Shown here one piece after another: positions 10,140 to 20,529 of a DNA stretch of 64,000 bases; the stretch's first letter is position 1; each line of letters opens with the position of its first letter. Made by a program: the position numbers and the translations under genes. The DNA is taken from the NCBI RefSeq assembly GCF_036898095.1, contig NC_090728.1, positions 87,572,435-87,636,434 on the forward strand. The letters are read 5' to 3'. The stretch comes from Palaemon carinicauda (taxonomy: Eukaryota > Arthropoda > Malacostraca > Decapoda > Palaemonidae). Under the pieces are notes generated by a model. The model did not search any database, was not told the DNA's origin, and saw only the letters and a program-made list of their open reading frames with translations.

Positions 10140-11210
10140 TATTTCATGCAGTAGCTTTGGGTAATGTTTATAAAAGACTCTAGAGGATTCCAACCTGTAT
10201 ATGAGCGGAGTCTATCAAAGTCCATATGCTAAAAGAAGTTCAGCGAGGAAGCAATTTTTCTAGGATCGTGACCTGCGGGTGTACTGTCTTGATCTGCTCT
10301 GCGATTAAAGTAGGTGAGTTTTTCCCTCAGTTGTTTTAGCGAGAGTTTTGATCCTGAGGTTTTGCCTATGAAGAGCTGTCCTTCCTTGAAGTCGGAAGTT
10401 CTTCGAAGATAGACCTTAAGACTCTCTACTGGACATAGAGAGACATCTTCCTTCAGAGGGCAGATTCTCCAAGGACCCCACCTCTTGGTAGGAAGCTCGT
10501 TTGTGGCGAGAAAGGTAGGATCAGGAAAGAGATTCAGTTCTCCCTCTTCAATGAACTGAATACGGCCCTCGTCTCTAGATAGGGCCACTATTTCACTAAC
10601 TCTAGCCCCTGAGGCTATAGCTAATAAGAATATCACTTTCTGTGTTAGATCCTTTAGGGAACAATCTTCGTTATTCAAGTTCAGAGAGTAGTGAAAGACT
10701 TTATCCAAGGACCATGATATGGGCTTTGGAGGGGTTACTACTTTAAGTCTAGTGCATGCTTTCGGAATCTTATTGAGGATCTCGTTCGACAGGTCCACCT
10801 GGAAGGTGTGGAGAAGAGGTCTAGTCAAAGCTGACTTACACGTAGTTATCGTGGTTGAAGCCAGGCCTTGCTCATGAAGGTGGATGAAGAATGACAGGCA
10901 GAAGTCTAGTGATATTTCTGCCGGCTGTTTGCTTTGACAAAGGAGACCCACTTCTTCTAAGACGATTCATATTGTCTTCTGGTTGACTTTGACTTGTCCT
11001 CTTCTATAAAGTCGATGTTGTCTTTTGAGATCCCGAACCTTTTCTTGACTGCTAAGGCAAGAAAATCATGAGATGTATGTTTTGAGTTCTCAATGATGAA
11101 GCGTAGACAGTCGACTTCTGAACCAATTGGGATAGAACTGGGTTCAGTAGAGGAAACAGCCTCAGCCTCACTTCTATCTCTAGAGGGAGCCAATTGCTCT
11201 TGGGCCATTT
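10140..11210 (-). pseudogene. Tyrosine recombinase of DIRS B1
   Basis: The integration enzyme of the element. The N-terminal part (11208-10957) reads EVDCLRFIIENSKHTSHDFL and ISKDNIDFIEEDKSKSTRRQ. A stop at 10957 is followed by an open 240-codon stretch (10951-10229) with the core-binding segment SACHSS-type helix region DFCLSFFIHLHEQG, the catalytic Arg box LAIASGARVSEIVALSRDEG and the H-x-x-R box GHDPRKIASSL. After a stop, the final motif YTGW is seen near 10175, and the HY with the nucleophilic Tyr appears only in a shifted frame. Most of the enzyme is preserved, but at least three lesions are present. Confidence 0.85.
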
Positions 11211-11581
11211 GGGGGCCACTATTGTTTCATTTTCTTGAAGGATCTCAGCTTGTTGAAGACCTTCAACAGGAGATTTGTGGGAGGGAACAGATAGATATGA
11301 TTCCATCTGTTCCAATCGAGGGACATGGCATCCATCGCTTCTGCCCGAGGGTCCTCGTATGTGGCTACATATGGAGGTAGTTTCTTGTCGCTAGTTGCGA
11401 AGAGGTCGATCTACAGTTCTGGGACTTTTTCAAAGATGAAGGAGAATGAGTCTGCATCTAGGGACCATTCTGACTCTATCGGCTTTCGCATGGATAGAGC
11501 ATCTGCCGTCACATAGCGGAACCCTTGTAGGTGAACTGCTGATAAGTGCCATCTTTTCTTTCTTGCCAACCGAAAGATGGT

Positions 11582-13510
11582 CTACATCACGTGATTGATG
11601 TAGGGCGACCTCGAGCTTTGTTGCTTCAGACATTTCACTATCACCTCACTGTCCAAGACCAACTTGACGTGGTCTGATCTGCAAGGGGATAGTTTCTTTA
11701 ACGTCAGGAAGACTGCCATGGCCTCCAGAATGTTGATGTGAAAGGTCTTGAACTGGTGTGACCAGTTCCCTTGTACTTTCCTTTGATGGGAATGACCTCC
11801 CCATCCTTCCGGTAAGGCATCCGTATGGATGACTACAGACGGTTGAGGTGGTTGTAAGGGAATAGTCCTTGCTAGGCTCTTGACCTTTGACCACGGCCTC
11901 AAAAGCGATCGCAGTAAGGTCGGTGTTGATATCTGTTGATCTCTTTGAGCGTTTGATGTGTATCTTCTCCAGACTCCTGACGCATCCTTTAGTTGTGCGC
12001 TTAGCACTGGGTCTGTTACTGCTGCGAACTGGAGAGAGCCCAGTACTCTTTCCTGTTGGTGTCTTGAAATCTTGTTGGATTTCAGTAGTCTCTTGACAGA
12101 ACCCACAATCTCTCTCCTCTTCTTCAGTGGAATGGAGAGGCTGTGTGACTGCAAGTTCCAATGGATTCCCAACCATTGAAACTCTTGAGCTAGAGAGAGT
12201 CCGAAGGGCATGGCTTTGAAGACATACTTTGTCTTCTGTAACTTGAATCCTAGGTAGGAGGAGAGGGGTCGGCTGACTGAAAGGTGCCAGGAAGTATCTG
12301 CTAGGTCTATTGAAACCGTGTACGCCCCTTTCGGTAATAGGGTCCTTATGTGTTTCAAGCTTAACATCCAGAGCATATTGTTCTTGATGAACTTGTTGAG
12401 TGGAGACAAGTATAGAATGACTCTAAGTTTGTCCGGGTCTTTTTTGGGAAAACAAAACAGCCTTCCCTGGAATTTGATGGACTCTGCTTTCCTTATAACC
12501 TCTTTGTTCAAGAGTTCTAAGGTACATTCTTCCAATAAGGGGGTGGAGTGTTGTAAGAATTGAGAAAAGGAAGGTGGAGTTCTGTTCCATTTCCACCCTA
12601 GTCCATTCTTGATTAGGCTGTGGGCCCAGGGATCGAAGGTCCAAAGATCCCGAAAGTGGAAGAGTTTTCCTCCTACCTGGAGCATCTCATTGCTTGGATG
12701 ATCCAGAGGATTTGTTACCCTGACCACGTCCTCCTCTACCCCTTGAAGGTTTCTTGAGGAGCCTCGTCTAGATCCTCTACCTTTTGGGCGAAAGGTAGTG
12801 GTGTGCCTCTCAAAGCCTGGGTTAAATGCTGGTGACTGGGCTACTAACTGCTGAGGCACCATCTGGAAAGTGGTTTGCAGCGGGGCACCCATTTGGGGCA
12901 CTGTGGTCATGGTAACAGTGAGATGTTGCACAGGTCTGTGAGGCACTCGTGGCTTCTTTGTCTTCCTGTTCTTGGGTTGGGGACCAGCGTCAGAGGACGA
13001 TTTCCTTTTGGAAGACATGCCACACTTTTGGAGAAGGTTCCTATTCTCCTTGGCCGCTTTAGCAACTACCTCTTGGACTGCTTCCTTTAGGAAGAGGTCC
13101 TTGCCCCAGATACATGAAGTGATCAACTTCCTGGGCTCATGCTTGACCGTTGCATTGGCAATCACGTACTCTCTACAGGCCCTCTTAGCCTTCACAAAAG
13201 CGTACATGTCCTTAACTAGTGTAGCCATGTGTATCTTTGCTAGAAATGTGTACATATCTGGGGTACTTAAGATGCCTGCACACATCTCCATGCAGTTCTG
13301 GAGAGACAGAGAGGCATCTAGTCTCTCTTTTGTCTCCTGTTCTCTTCGCAGAAGAAAATCCGACAGCTTCGGAAGGTTCTCGTTGAACTGCTGTCCTGCG
13401 ATATCTGGATCTAGTTTTGGGACTGAGAAGGTTAGATGGACCTCGTCTAAGTCTTTCTCGCCCGTAGGCAGGGCTAGAGACAATAGTCTACACTCCTCTA
13501 GCGTAGGCAT
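11582..13510 (-). pseudogene. Gag C-terminus fused to RT-RNase H of DIRS B1, RT catalytic box deleted
   Basis: A single 642-codon ORF joins the end of Gag (PTLEECRLLSLALP to a GRGSRRGSSR basic tail) to RT (FRDLWTFDPWAHSLIKNGLG, GRLFCFPKKDPDKLRVILY, AYTVSIDLADTSWHLSVS, MPFGLSLA) and RNase H (VVIHTDALPEGWGGH, HINILEAMAVFLTL, VLDSEVIVKC). After MPFGLSLA the sequence jumps straight to QEFQWLGIHW. In B2 and B4 about 65-80 residues lie between these blocks, including the Y-x-D-D-W catalytic motif. The deletion at about 12190-12198 keeps the frame. In B2 and B4 Gag and RT are in different frames, so the fusion here is probably a secondary indel. The RT cannot be active. Confidence 0.88.
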
Positions 13511-14440
13511 GGTTTTCCCGCATCAACTGCTTTTAGTGCGCAGTGGAGAGCTTTAATCGTAAAGGGAAAAACTCAGGAGGAAGGAACAAGGAAGGTAGGG
13601 TGCCTCTACCTCAAAGCAGAAACCTTTGAGTTCGAATATCCTGCTTTCTTCAGACTACTTGTCAAAAGAGCCTGTACCTTGTCATGATCGAAGACCATGA
13701 CCTCCTCAGGTTCCGTCTCTTCTTTAGATGCAGGTTCGTTCTTCAACCTGATGAAGCACTCCGGGTAAACCGCAAAGTTCGGCCAGATTTGGAGATCGTC
13801 GAGGGGTACGGCCCCCATCTTCTACGAGACGTAGAGTTTCCCATTCATCATGGGCATGAAGTCCGTATACCTCCAGGGGTTGGTTTCGGAGCATTGGGGT
13901 AAGTCAGAGACTTTGGGCCACTTGTGGGGGAGCCTTGAGAAGCGGCTGCGCGGTGTGCTTCCCTGACTTCCTTTCTCATCTCTAGCTGTTCCTTGCACAT
14001 AGTTTCCATCATCAACTGGATCTGTGCCATGAACGCTTTGCCCTTGGGGAACAGCGGTTCTGGTTGAGGGGTTGGGGCCGAAGAGGTTGACAGCACAGGT
14101 TGATATGCCGTCACAGACAGTAGAGGGTCTTCCGTCTCTGTCGATCCGGATTCTTCTTCCTCCTCGGGTGGCTGGGCCACCTCTTCTTCAGGGTGTTCTT
14201 GAAGGAGATCCTTTTTGATATCCGATGACACCTCTGACATCCTTTCGTGAAGGATGTCCATGCCTTCCAAAGCCTTATTTATGTCAGGCTCTATCGTCAG
14301 CTGTATGCAGGGAGGCTTGACTAGTACCTGAGGCACAACTGCGTCGGATGTTGCCTTAGGGAACAGAAGGCTTCTGATGGTCTCGCTTGGTAGGTAAGGT
14401 CCCGGAGAGTACTTCTGCAACCCTCTTACCCACTTACTCC
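13511..14440 (-). pseudogene. gag: Gag of DIRS B1, middle part
   Basis: Minus-strand reading from 14437 gives KWVRGLQKYSPGPYLPSE, matching RGFQKNTSGPYLPSEKMRAY in B4, followed by an acidic region (EHPEEEVAQPPEEEEESG) and a central segment 13818-13606 with LDDLQIWPNFAVYPECFIRL and EPASKEETEPEEV. The frame changes between 13848 and 13818 and again near 13590. The Cys-rich N-terminus seen in B2 and B4 is absent because homology stops at 14440. Confidence 0.75.
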
Positions 14441-14740
14441 TGAGGTTCTACCCTGCCGGCAGCTCTAGCTAGCTGCCGGCAACCGGCAAGCTGCCGACAG
14501 TCGGCAAACTGCCGACAGCCGGAGAGGTTGCCGACCGCCGTGCATAAATATCTAATCGTCGGCTGGCATAGAATGCTGACAGCCGGCGATCCACCGGCGG
14601 CCGGCGGTCCCCCGGCGGCCGGCGGTCCCCCGGCGGCCGGCGGTCCCCCGGCGGCCGGCGGTCCCCCGGCAGCCAGTAAACTGCCGTCCAATAACAATCG
14701 CCTGATAACAATCGCCAATCTTAAACCGTCTGGAAGCTAG
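14441..14740. repeat. GC-rich junction segment with 18-bp minisatellite
   Basis: This lies between the head-to-head DIRS copies. Bases 14594-14671 hold a little over four near-perfect copies of an 18-bp unit (CGGCGGCCGGCGGTCCCC). The flanks are full of GCCGGC and GCCGAC palindromes with alternating inverted copies (14460-14545). The 5' leader intron of B4 also has GCCGGC clusters (50100-50131, 50307-50333), so this may be a diverged B2 5' leader rather than foreign DNA. The Ala/Gly/Pro ORFs here are products of the repeat. Confidence 0.7.
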
Positions 14741-14979
14741 TGTTAAGTTACACTTACCTATCCTTAAAGGATAGAAATCTTCCGATGGGTTTTCCAAAAT
14801 AGAATGAACCATGGTTTTAATTTTGAGGGAGGTCACAGCAATTGGCTGGACAGGAAACACATGTATGTGTCTTTCCTATTTCATTTCTAGCTTATCTATC
14901 CTACATGCAAAAGACAAAATATTTATTATAATATTTGTATACTTTATCCTAGGAGATGAATCACCGTATACTCATTTCA

Positions 14980-14996
14980 CTTTCCTCTCTTTACAG
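14980..14996 (+). promoter_or_regulatory. Splice-acceptor-like site before B2 gag
   Basis: A CTTTCCTCTCTTTACAG tract directly precedes the conserved Gag sequence, which is similar to B4 only from this point and in the last part of the intron. The same tract ending TTTACAG is found at 50738 in B4. Conservation of the tract and the abrupt rise in similarity after it support an intron end. Confidence 0.5.
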
Positions 14997-16540
14997 GACG
15001 ACCAACCTAAGTGTAAGAGCGTCTTCTGCAACGTGCGGAGTAAGAACTTCTGCGGTCATGGGGTGTGCAGGACGCACTCACGCTGTTCCATCACCAAGGG
15101 AACTCTGAAGTATTGGTACCTCCAGGTATGTGATATCTGTAAAACCTTGGTTACTGAGGCTTTCGATGACCCCCAGTCAGCAGAGTCAAGGGATGCAGCA
15201 AGGGAGAAGCTGCGTAAACGGGTCCGCGGTATTAAAAAGAACACCACGGCGCCTTACCTTCCAAGTGAGAAGATGCGGGCCTGTCTTTTCCCCAGGGCAT
15301 CTAAAGATGCTGTTATACCACAGCCTCACCCAGAGATCCCGTGCGTCCAGATACCAGTAGAGTCTGATGTTTCGGACGCGATGAAGGACATCCAGCTTCA
15401 CGACAGGATGTCAGAAGTGTCAGAGGACACTAAAAAGGACCTTCTTGCAGGAGGTCAGGAAGAGGAGTCGACTATGGCTCCTGATACCAAGGAGGAAGAA
15501 GTCGAATCAGTTTCGGTCTCATCGGTTCCTGCCCCAGAACCAGTTCCCTCGACATCGTCTGCTCCCCCATCTGACGACATAGGAAAGACTCTGTTTTCCA
15601 TTGTGACGTTGGTGCAGCAGATACAAAAGCAGAATGCTAAAAAGGAAGCTGCGTTGAGGTTGGAAATACGCCAACTTGCAGCATCCCGCGAGTCTCAAAG
15701 GAGACTCAATTTGAAGGAACTTCCTTCATGTTCGGTTGTGAATCTGTGGAGGCATGCAAAATACATGCCCATGACAACTGGGAAGATCTACATTTCCGAG
15801 AAGCTGGGATCAGTCCCCATTGAAGATGTGGAATTCTGGCCCAGCTTGGAGGCTTATCCAGACTGCTTCGTCCGTCTGAAGGCAGAGCCAGCATCAAAGG
15901 AAGAGACGGAGCCAAAAGAGGTCATAGTTTTTACCATGCCAAAGCACAGCCTTTGCTGTTAAGCACCTTGAAGGAGAGGGCCTTCACTAATTCAAAGGTG
16001 CCTGCTCTGAGCAAAAAACATCCGTCCTTTGTTGCTTCATCTTCCCGGGCCTTCCCCTTTATGGTGAGACACGAACTTAGGAAACTAATATCGTCCAGTA
16101 TCAGGGGAAAGGACCTCTTCCCGAGTGAAGTGGTCGAGGAAGTAGTTGACAAGGCCACCATGGAGAATAGGAACCTTCTCCAGAAGTGGAGCTTGTCACT
16201 GAAGAGGAAGTCTTCCCCCGATGAGGGTCCCCAACCTAAGCGGAAAACAAAGAGGCTAAGGGTGCCCTCTCGCCCCGCCAGACAACAAAGGCAACGACAA
16301 CTTCCCGCGACCGCGGTGCCCCAGGTGGTAGCACAACCTTCAACTACCTACCAGTTGGTACCCCAGCAGATGACGACACAGTCACCAGCCTTTACTCCAG
16401 CCTTTGAGAGGCAGTCTACTACCTTTCGGCCGAAAGCCAGGGGAACATTTAGAGGTTCCTCTAGACGCCCCTCAAAAGGCAGAGGCAATAGAGGAGGACA
16501 CGGTCAAGGAGGCAAGTCCTCCGGTCAACAGCAAAACTGA
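14997..16540 (+). pseudogene. gag: Gag of DIRS B2, with internal deletion
   Basis: The N-terminal Cys/His-rich module reads PKCKSVFCNVRSKNFCGHGV, then CRTH and a later VCDIC, suggesting two metal-binding knuckles. It is followed by YLPSEKMRACLFP, an acidic region and EFWPSLEAYPDCFVRL. A frameshift near 15930 ends the first ORF at 15962, and the 15953-16540 frame continues with TNSKVPALSKKHPSFVASSS and a basic Arg/Gly tail. Compared with B4, about 130 residues are missing between SRAFPFM and VRHELRKLISSS, an in-frame deletion near 16062. The stop at 16540 overlaps the start of RT in another frame. Confidence 0.78.
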
Positions 16541-18222
16541 GTTGCTTCCGGTAGGAGTAAGACTTTACTCATTTCGGGATCGCTGGACCTTCGATCGCTG
16601 GGCCCACAGCCTGATCAAGAATGGACTGGGGTGGAGCTGAAACGTAGCTCGACCATCTTTCCCTCAATTCTTCCAACACTCCACCCCCGTTCTGGAAGAG
16701 TATATCCAAGAACTCTTGAACAAAAGAGTAATAAAGAGGGCAAAGTCCATCAAATTCCAAGGAAGGCTGTTTTGTGTTCCCAAGAAGGACTCAGACAATC
16801 TCAGAGTCATTCTGAACTTGTCGCCACTCAACAAGTTCATAGTAAACTACAAGTTCAGGATATTAACCCTTCAACACATAAGGACCCTGTTGCCTAAGAA
16901 GGCGTACACAGTCTCCATAGACATGGTAGATGCCTATTGACATATCCCAATCAATTGCCAAATTTCCTCCTACCTAGGATTCAGGCTACAGAACAAACAA
17001 TACGTGTTCAGAGCCATGCCCTTTGGGCTAAACATAGCCCCAAGGATCTTCACGAAGCTTGCAAACGCAGTCGTTCATCAACTACGCCTAAAATGTGTTC
17101 AGGTTGTGACCTATCAGGACGATTGGCTGGTGTGGGCAGCATCCGAGACGGAATGCATGCAAGCCTCCAAAGAAGTGATCCAGTTCCTAGAACATCTGGG
17201 ATTCAAGATCAATGTCAAAAAGTCTCGACTATCTCCAGCTCAAAAGTTTCAATAGCTTGGAATTCATTGGAACTTACAGTCACACTGCCTCTCCATTCCG
17301 TTAAAGAAGAGGAGAGAGATAGTGGGATCTGTCAAGAGACTTCTGAAATCCGATCGGATATCAAGACGCCAACAGGAGAGAGTGCTGGGCTCCCTTCAGT
17401 TCACATCAGTGACAGACCCAGTGCTAAGAGCACAATTAAAGGATGCAACAAGAGTCTGGAGAAGATACGCATCAAACGCTCGAAGCGATCTAAGAAGACC
17501 AATACCGACTTGTCTACGATCACTTCTCAAGCCGTGGTTGGAGGCCAAGCACCTGAGGAAATCAGTGCTCTTACAACCGCCTTCACCTTCAGTCATCATC
17601 CACACAGACGCATCGAAGGAAGGATGGGGAGGTCACTCTCACCAATGGAAAGTCCAAGGGACTTGGTCCTTTCTATTCAAGACATTCCACATCAATATTC
17701 TGGAAGCCATGGCAGTTTTCCTTACACTGAAGAAATTGGCTCGTCGCTGCTTGACCCACATAAGACTGGTTCTAGACAGCGAGGTGATAATGATATGTTT
17801 GACAAGGCTTGAGATCACCCCAAATCAACCAAGTGATGTTGGCCATCTTCTGTTTGTCGGAAAAGAAGAGATGGCACTTATCAGCAGTTCACCTCCAAGG
17901 GTTCCGCAATGTGACGGCGGACGCTCTATCCAGGTTCACGCCGATTGAGTCAGAGTGGTCCCTAGACGCAGGATCATTCTCCTTCATCCTACGTCAAGTC
18001 CTAAAACTGCAAATAGACCTCTTCCCGACGAGCGACAACAAGAAACTACCTCTTTATGTGGCCCCATACGAGGACCCTCTAGCGGAAGCAGTGGAGGCGA
18101 TGTCCCTCGATTGGAACAGATGGTCCAGGATTTACCTGTTCCCTCCACCAAATCTTCTGTTGAAAGTCCTCAACAACCTGAGATCCTTTCAGGGAACGGC
18201 AGCTATAGTGGCTCACAAGTGA
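16520..18222 (+). pseudogene. RT-RNase H of DIRS B2
   Basis: RT blocks are FRDRWTFDRWAHSLIKNGLG, KFQGRLFCVPKKDSDNLRVI, SIDMVDAY, MPFGLNIAPRIFTKLA and the catalytic box TYQDDWLVW (17115-17140), where the residue after Tyr is Gln instead of Leu. Stops at 16638-16640, 16938-16940 and 17253-17255 each replace a Trp codon seen in B4. RNase H (17322-17948) shows IIHTDASKEGWGGH, HINILEAMAVFLTL and LVLDSEVIM. After a frameshift near 17800 the tail continues (17809-18222) with NVTADALSRFTPIESEW and a conserved C-terminal extension EDPLAEAVEAMSLDWNRWSR. Confidence 0.85.
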
Positions 18223-18296
18223 CCGAACAGCATCTGGTTCCCTCTAGCATTGGAACTGCGGCTGAGACTGGTCCCGTTGCCGAACCCAGTTCTGAC

Positions 18297-19334
18297 ATAG
18301 CAAGTGCAGAAGTCAACTGTCTCCGCTTCATCACAGAAAACCCGAAACCTTCATCTCATGGTTTTCTCTCCTTAGCAGTTAAGAAAAGATTCGGGATTTA
18401 AAGAGACGGTATAAACTTCTTAGAAGAATATAAGTCCAAATCTACCACAAGACAATATGAGTCGTCTTGGAAGAAATGGGTTGCCTTTGTCAATGCAAAG
18501 AAACCAAAAGAAATCTCAACAGATTTCTGTTTATCCTTCTTTATTCATCTTCATTAACAAGGTTTAGCAGCCAACACGATATCAACGTGTAAATCTGCCT
18601 TGACTAGACCCTTACTATGTGCCTTCCAGGTAGACTTCTCTAACGAAATCTTTAACAAGATTCCTAAGGCCTGTGCCAGACTTAGGCCTGCATACCCGAG
18701 GCCCATCTCATGGTCCTTGGATAAAGTTCTTCCCTTTGCATCAACACTGAACAATGAGAACTGCTCTCTGAAAGATTTGACCCAAAAAGTTATATTCCTA
18801 TTTGCACTAGCCTCGGGGGCCAGAGTTAGTGAAATAGTGGCCCTTTCTAGAGATGAGGGCCATATTCAGTTCACAGAAAAGGGAGAATTGAATCTTTTTC
18901 CTGACCCAACGTTTCTTGCTAAGAACGAGCTACCCACCAAAAGGTGGGGTCCCTGGAGAATCTGCCCTCTGAAGGAAGATGTCTCTCTATGTCCAGTGGG
19001 GTGCCTAAAGGTCTATCTTCATAGAACTTCAGACTTTGGGGGAGGACAGCTCTTTAAAGGAGAAACATCAGGTTCAAATTTGTCTCTAAAACAATTAAGG
19101 GCGAAGATCACCTACTTCATTCACAGAGCGGATCCAGACAGTGCACCCGCAGGTCACGATCCGAGAAAAATTGCTTCGCCTCTGAATTTATTCCAATATA
19201 TGGATTTCGAACATCATCGCTCGTATACTGGATGGAATTCATCCAGAGTGTTTTTCAAACACTATGCGAAGCAAGTTCAAGAGATCAAGAGGTTTGTGGT
19301 GACGGCAGGTAGTGTACTAAAACCTGTCGCTTAA
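18297..19334 (+). pseudogene. Tyrosine recombinase of DIRS B2, nearly complete
   Basis: Reading from about 18297 gives SAEVNCLRFITENPKPSSHG, a TAA near 18399, INFLEEYKSKSTTRQYESSW, and a TAA near 18555. It is then open from 18600 to the natural stop at 19334. The full catalytic set is intact: LASGARVSEIVALSR (Arg I), GHDPRKIASPL (His-x-x-Arg), YTGWNSSRVFFKHYAKQ (Trp and the nucleophilic Tyr). The conserved C-terminus ends AGSVLKPVA. Only two stops separate this copy from an open gene, so it is the best example of the family B recombinase. Confidence 0.88.
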
Positions 19335-20324
19335 TGCTGCGAGGAACAGTGAATCAATTGTGACTGTTATGTGCAGGGTGTGCGTGTTGACTCTTTACGG
19401 TACATGTTAAGTGAAAAGTCACCACGGTGACATTACGGACTGTTCCAAATAATACAGGTGAAAGAAGTATAAAGAATAGCACGTGTGCCGTGTGTCTTTT
19501 ACACAAGTGTGAACAGACAGTAATGACAGAAATTTAGAATACAAAATTTCTGAATTTTATTTTAGTGGCATATTATAGATTCTTTTCAGATGAAACAAGT
19601 ATTTCTGGCATTACCAGTATATTTATGCTTAAATTATTTCACAAACATTTTATATTTTTCTATAAAATGTAGACTGATTTACATATTTCATTGATTGTCA
19701 ATAAAAAACTATTTGAAATTTGCGTCTTATTCCCCCCATACTCAAATAAATAAAATGTGTTAGAGCATTATTATGATCACCCTTATATTTTGCATATTAA
19801 TGAAAGAACAACTGTAGAAATTTGTTCCTACAGTTAACAAACCTTCTTTGTGTGTACATACCTAGTTTCTACACAGATATATACTTGTCTGTCTTTGCAC
19901 ACAACTGACTCAGGATGCCTTAGATGGGATGCTGACTTATACAAACGATTGTTTCTACATGGATAAAAACCTCTGTCTTTGCATACAGTTAGCTCTGTAT
20001 GCCCAGGGGAGGTGTCAGTTGCTCATACATACATTTGTTCGTTTTCAAATACAAACTCTAATTGGGAAGGTATACGATGAGACTGGTATACCTGTTTGGT
20101 TGCTAGGCTATTCATATGAAATATGCAATCCTCGAGACTTTTTCCAGAGTCTGGCATGACTCTTCCCTGTAGGGGACAGGAAGCACTAACATGGTTCATG
20201 ATTAGAAGAAATGATGTATAACGGTAACATTATATGTCTCTAGGTCTGAATGACCAAGGAAATTCTGTCTTGAGGTTAAGGCACAAATAAAAATTCCACA
20301 GATACAGTAATGCATTGGTAAACT
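19335..20324 (+). other. 3' untranslated region of DIRS B2
   Basis: AT-rich and non-coding. Near 20132-20190 the block CGAGACTTTTTCCAGAGTCT and a GGAAGCACTAACATGG block match the same position in B4 (56200-56255), showing family-specific 3' UTR conservation. I see no gene. Confidence 0.55.
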
Positions 20325-20400
20325 TCCATCAGGACGACATGGCCTGAGCCCCAAAAACGGATTTTGAGCGAAGCGAAAAATCTATTTTTGGGTGAGATAG
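20325..20400 (+). repeat. Internal complementary region of DIRS B2
   Basis: Contains CCATCAGGACGACATGGC, the left tip complement (CTGAGCCCCAAAAACGG) and the right tip complement (TTTTGAGCGAAGCGAAAA). The returning inverse block after TTTTTGGGTGAGAT is degenerate here compared with B4. Confidence 0.78.
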
Positions 20401-20529
20401 GAATGAGATAGCCCTTTTATTAAAGAAGGGCTGAAAGGATCCCTCCCGAAAGTACTGTATTTGTAGCACCTCGCTAACGCTACAAGGACTAAAGATGGTG
20501 GGCAGATATGACGTCATCTAGATACTTAA
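20401..20529 (+). repeat. Right terminal repeat of DIRS B2, first piece
   Basis: Similar to 56510-56600 of B4 (GTAGCACCTCGCTAACGCTACAAGG). It is cut at TTAA (20526-20529) by the piggyBac-like element and continues at 23706. Confidence 0.75.

Larger units (their letters stand above)
8832..14440 (-). mobile_element. DIRS1-like retrotransposon, family B copy 1 (B1), 5'-truncated
   Basis: Read on the minus strand this copy has Gag (14440-13511), a fused Gag-RT-RNase H ORF (13510-11582), a tyrosine recombinase (about 11210-10140), a 3' UTR, the internal complementary region (9277-9368) and the right terminal repeat ending at 8832. The proteins are collinear with copies B2 and B4. The 5' UTR and left terminal repeat are missing, and homology stops at about 14440 inside Gag. 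The right tip ends next to AAC on the plus strand, which is GTT in element orientation, as at the other DIRS junctions here. Confidence 0.88.

Noticed and set aside
14434..14740. ORFs on both strands encoding AAGGPP-type repeats
   Set aside because: They are translations of an 18-bp GC-rich minisatellite. All frames are open because the period is a multiple of three and lacks stops.
16937..17812. A 291-codon ORF in B2
   Set aside because: It is out of frame with RT and RNase H. The conserved motifs are in the overlapping 17004-17255 and 17322-17948 frames.
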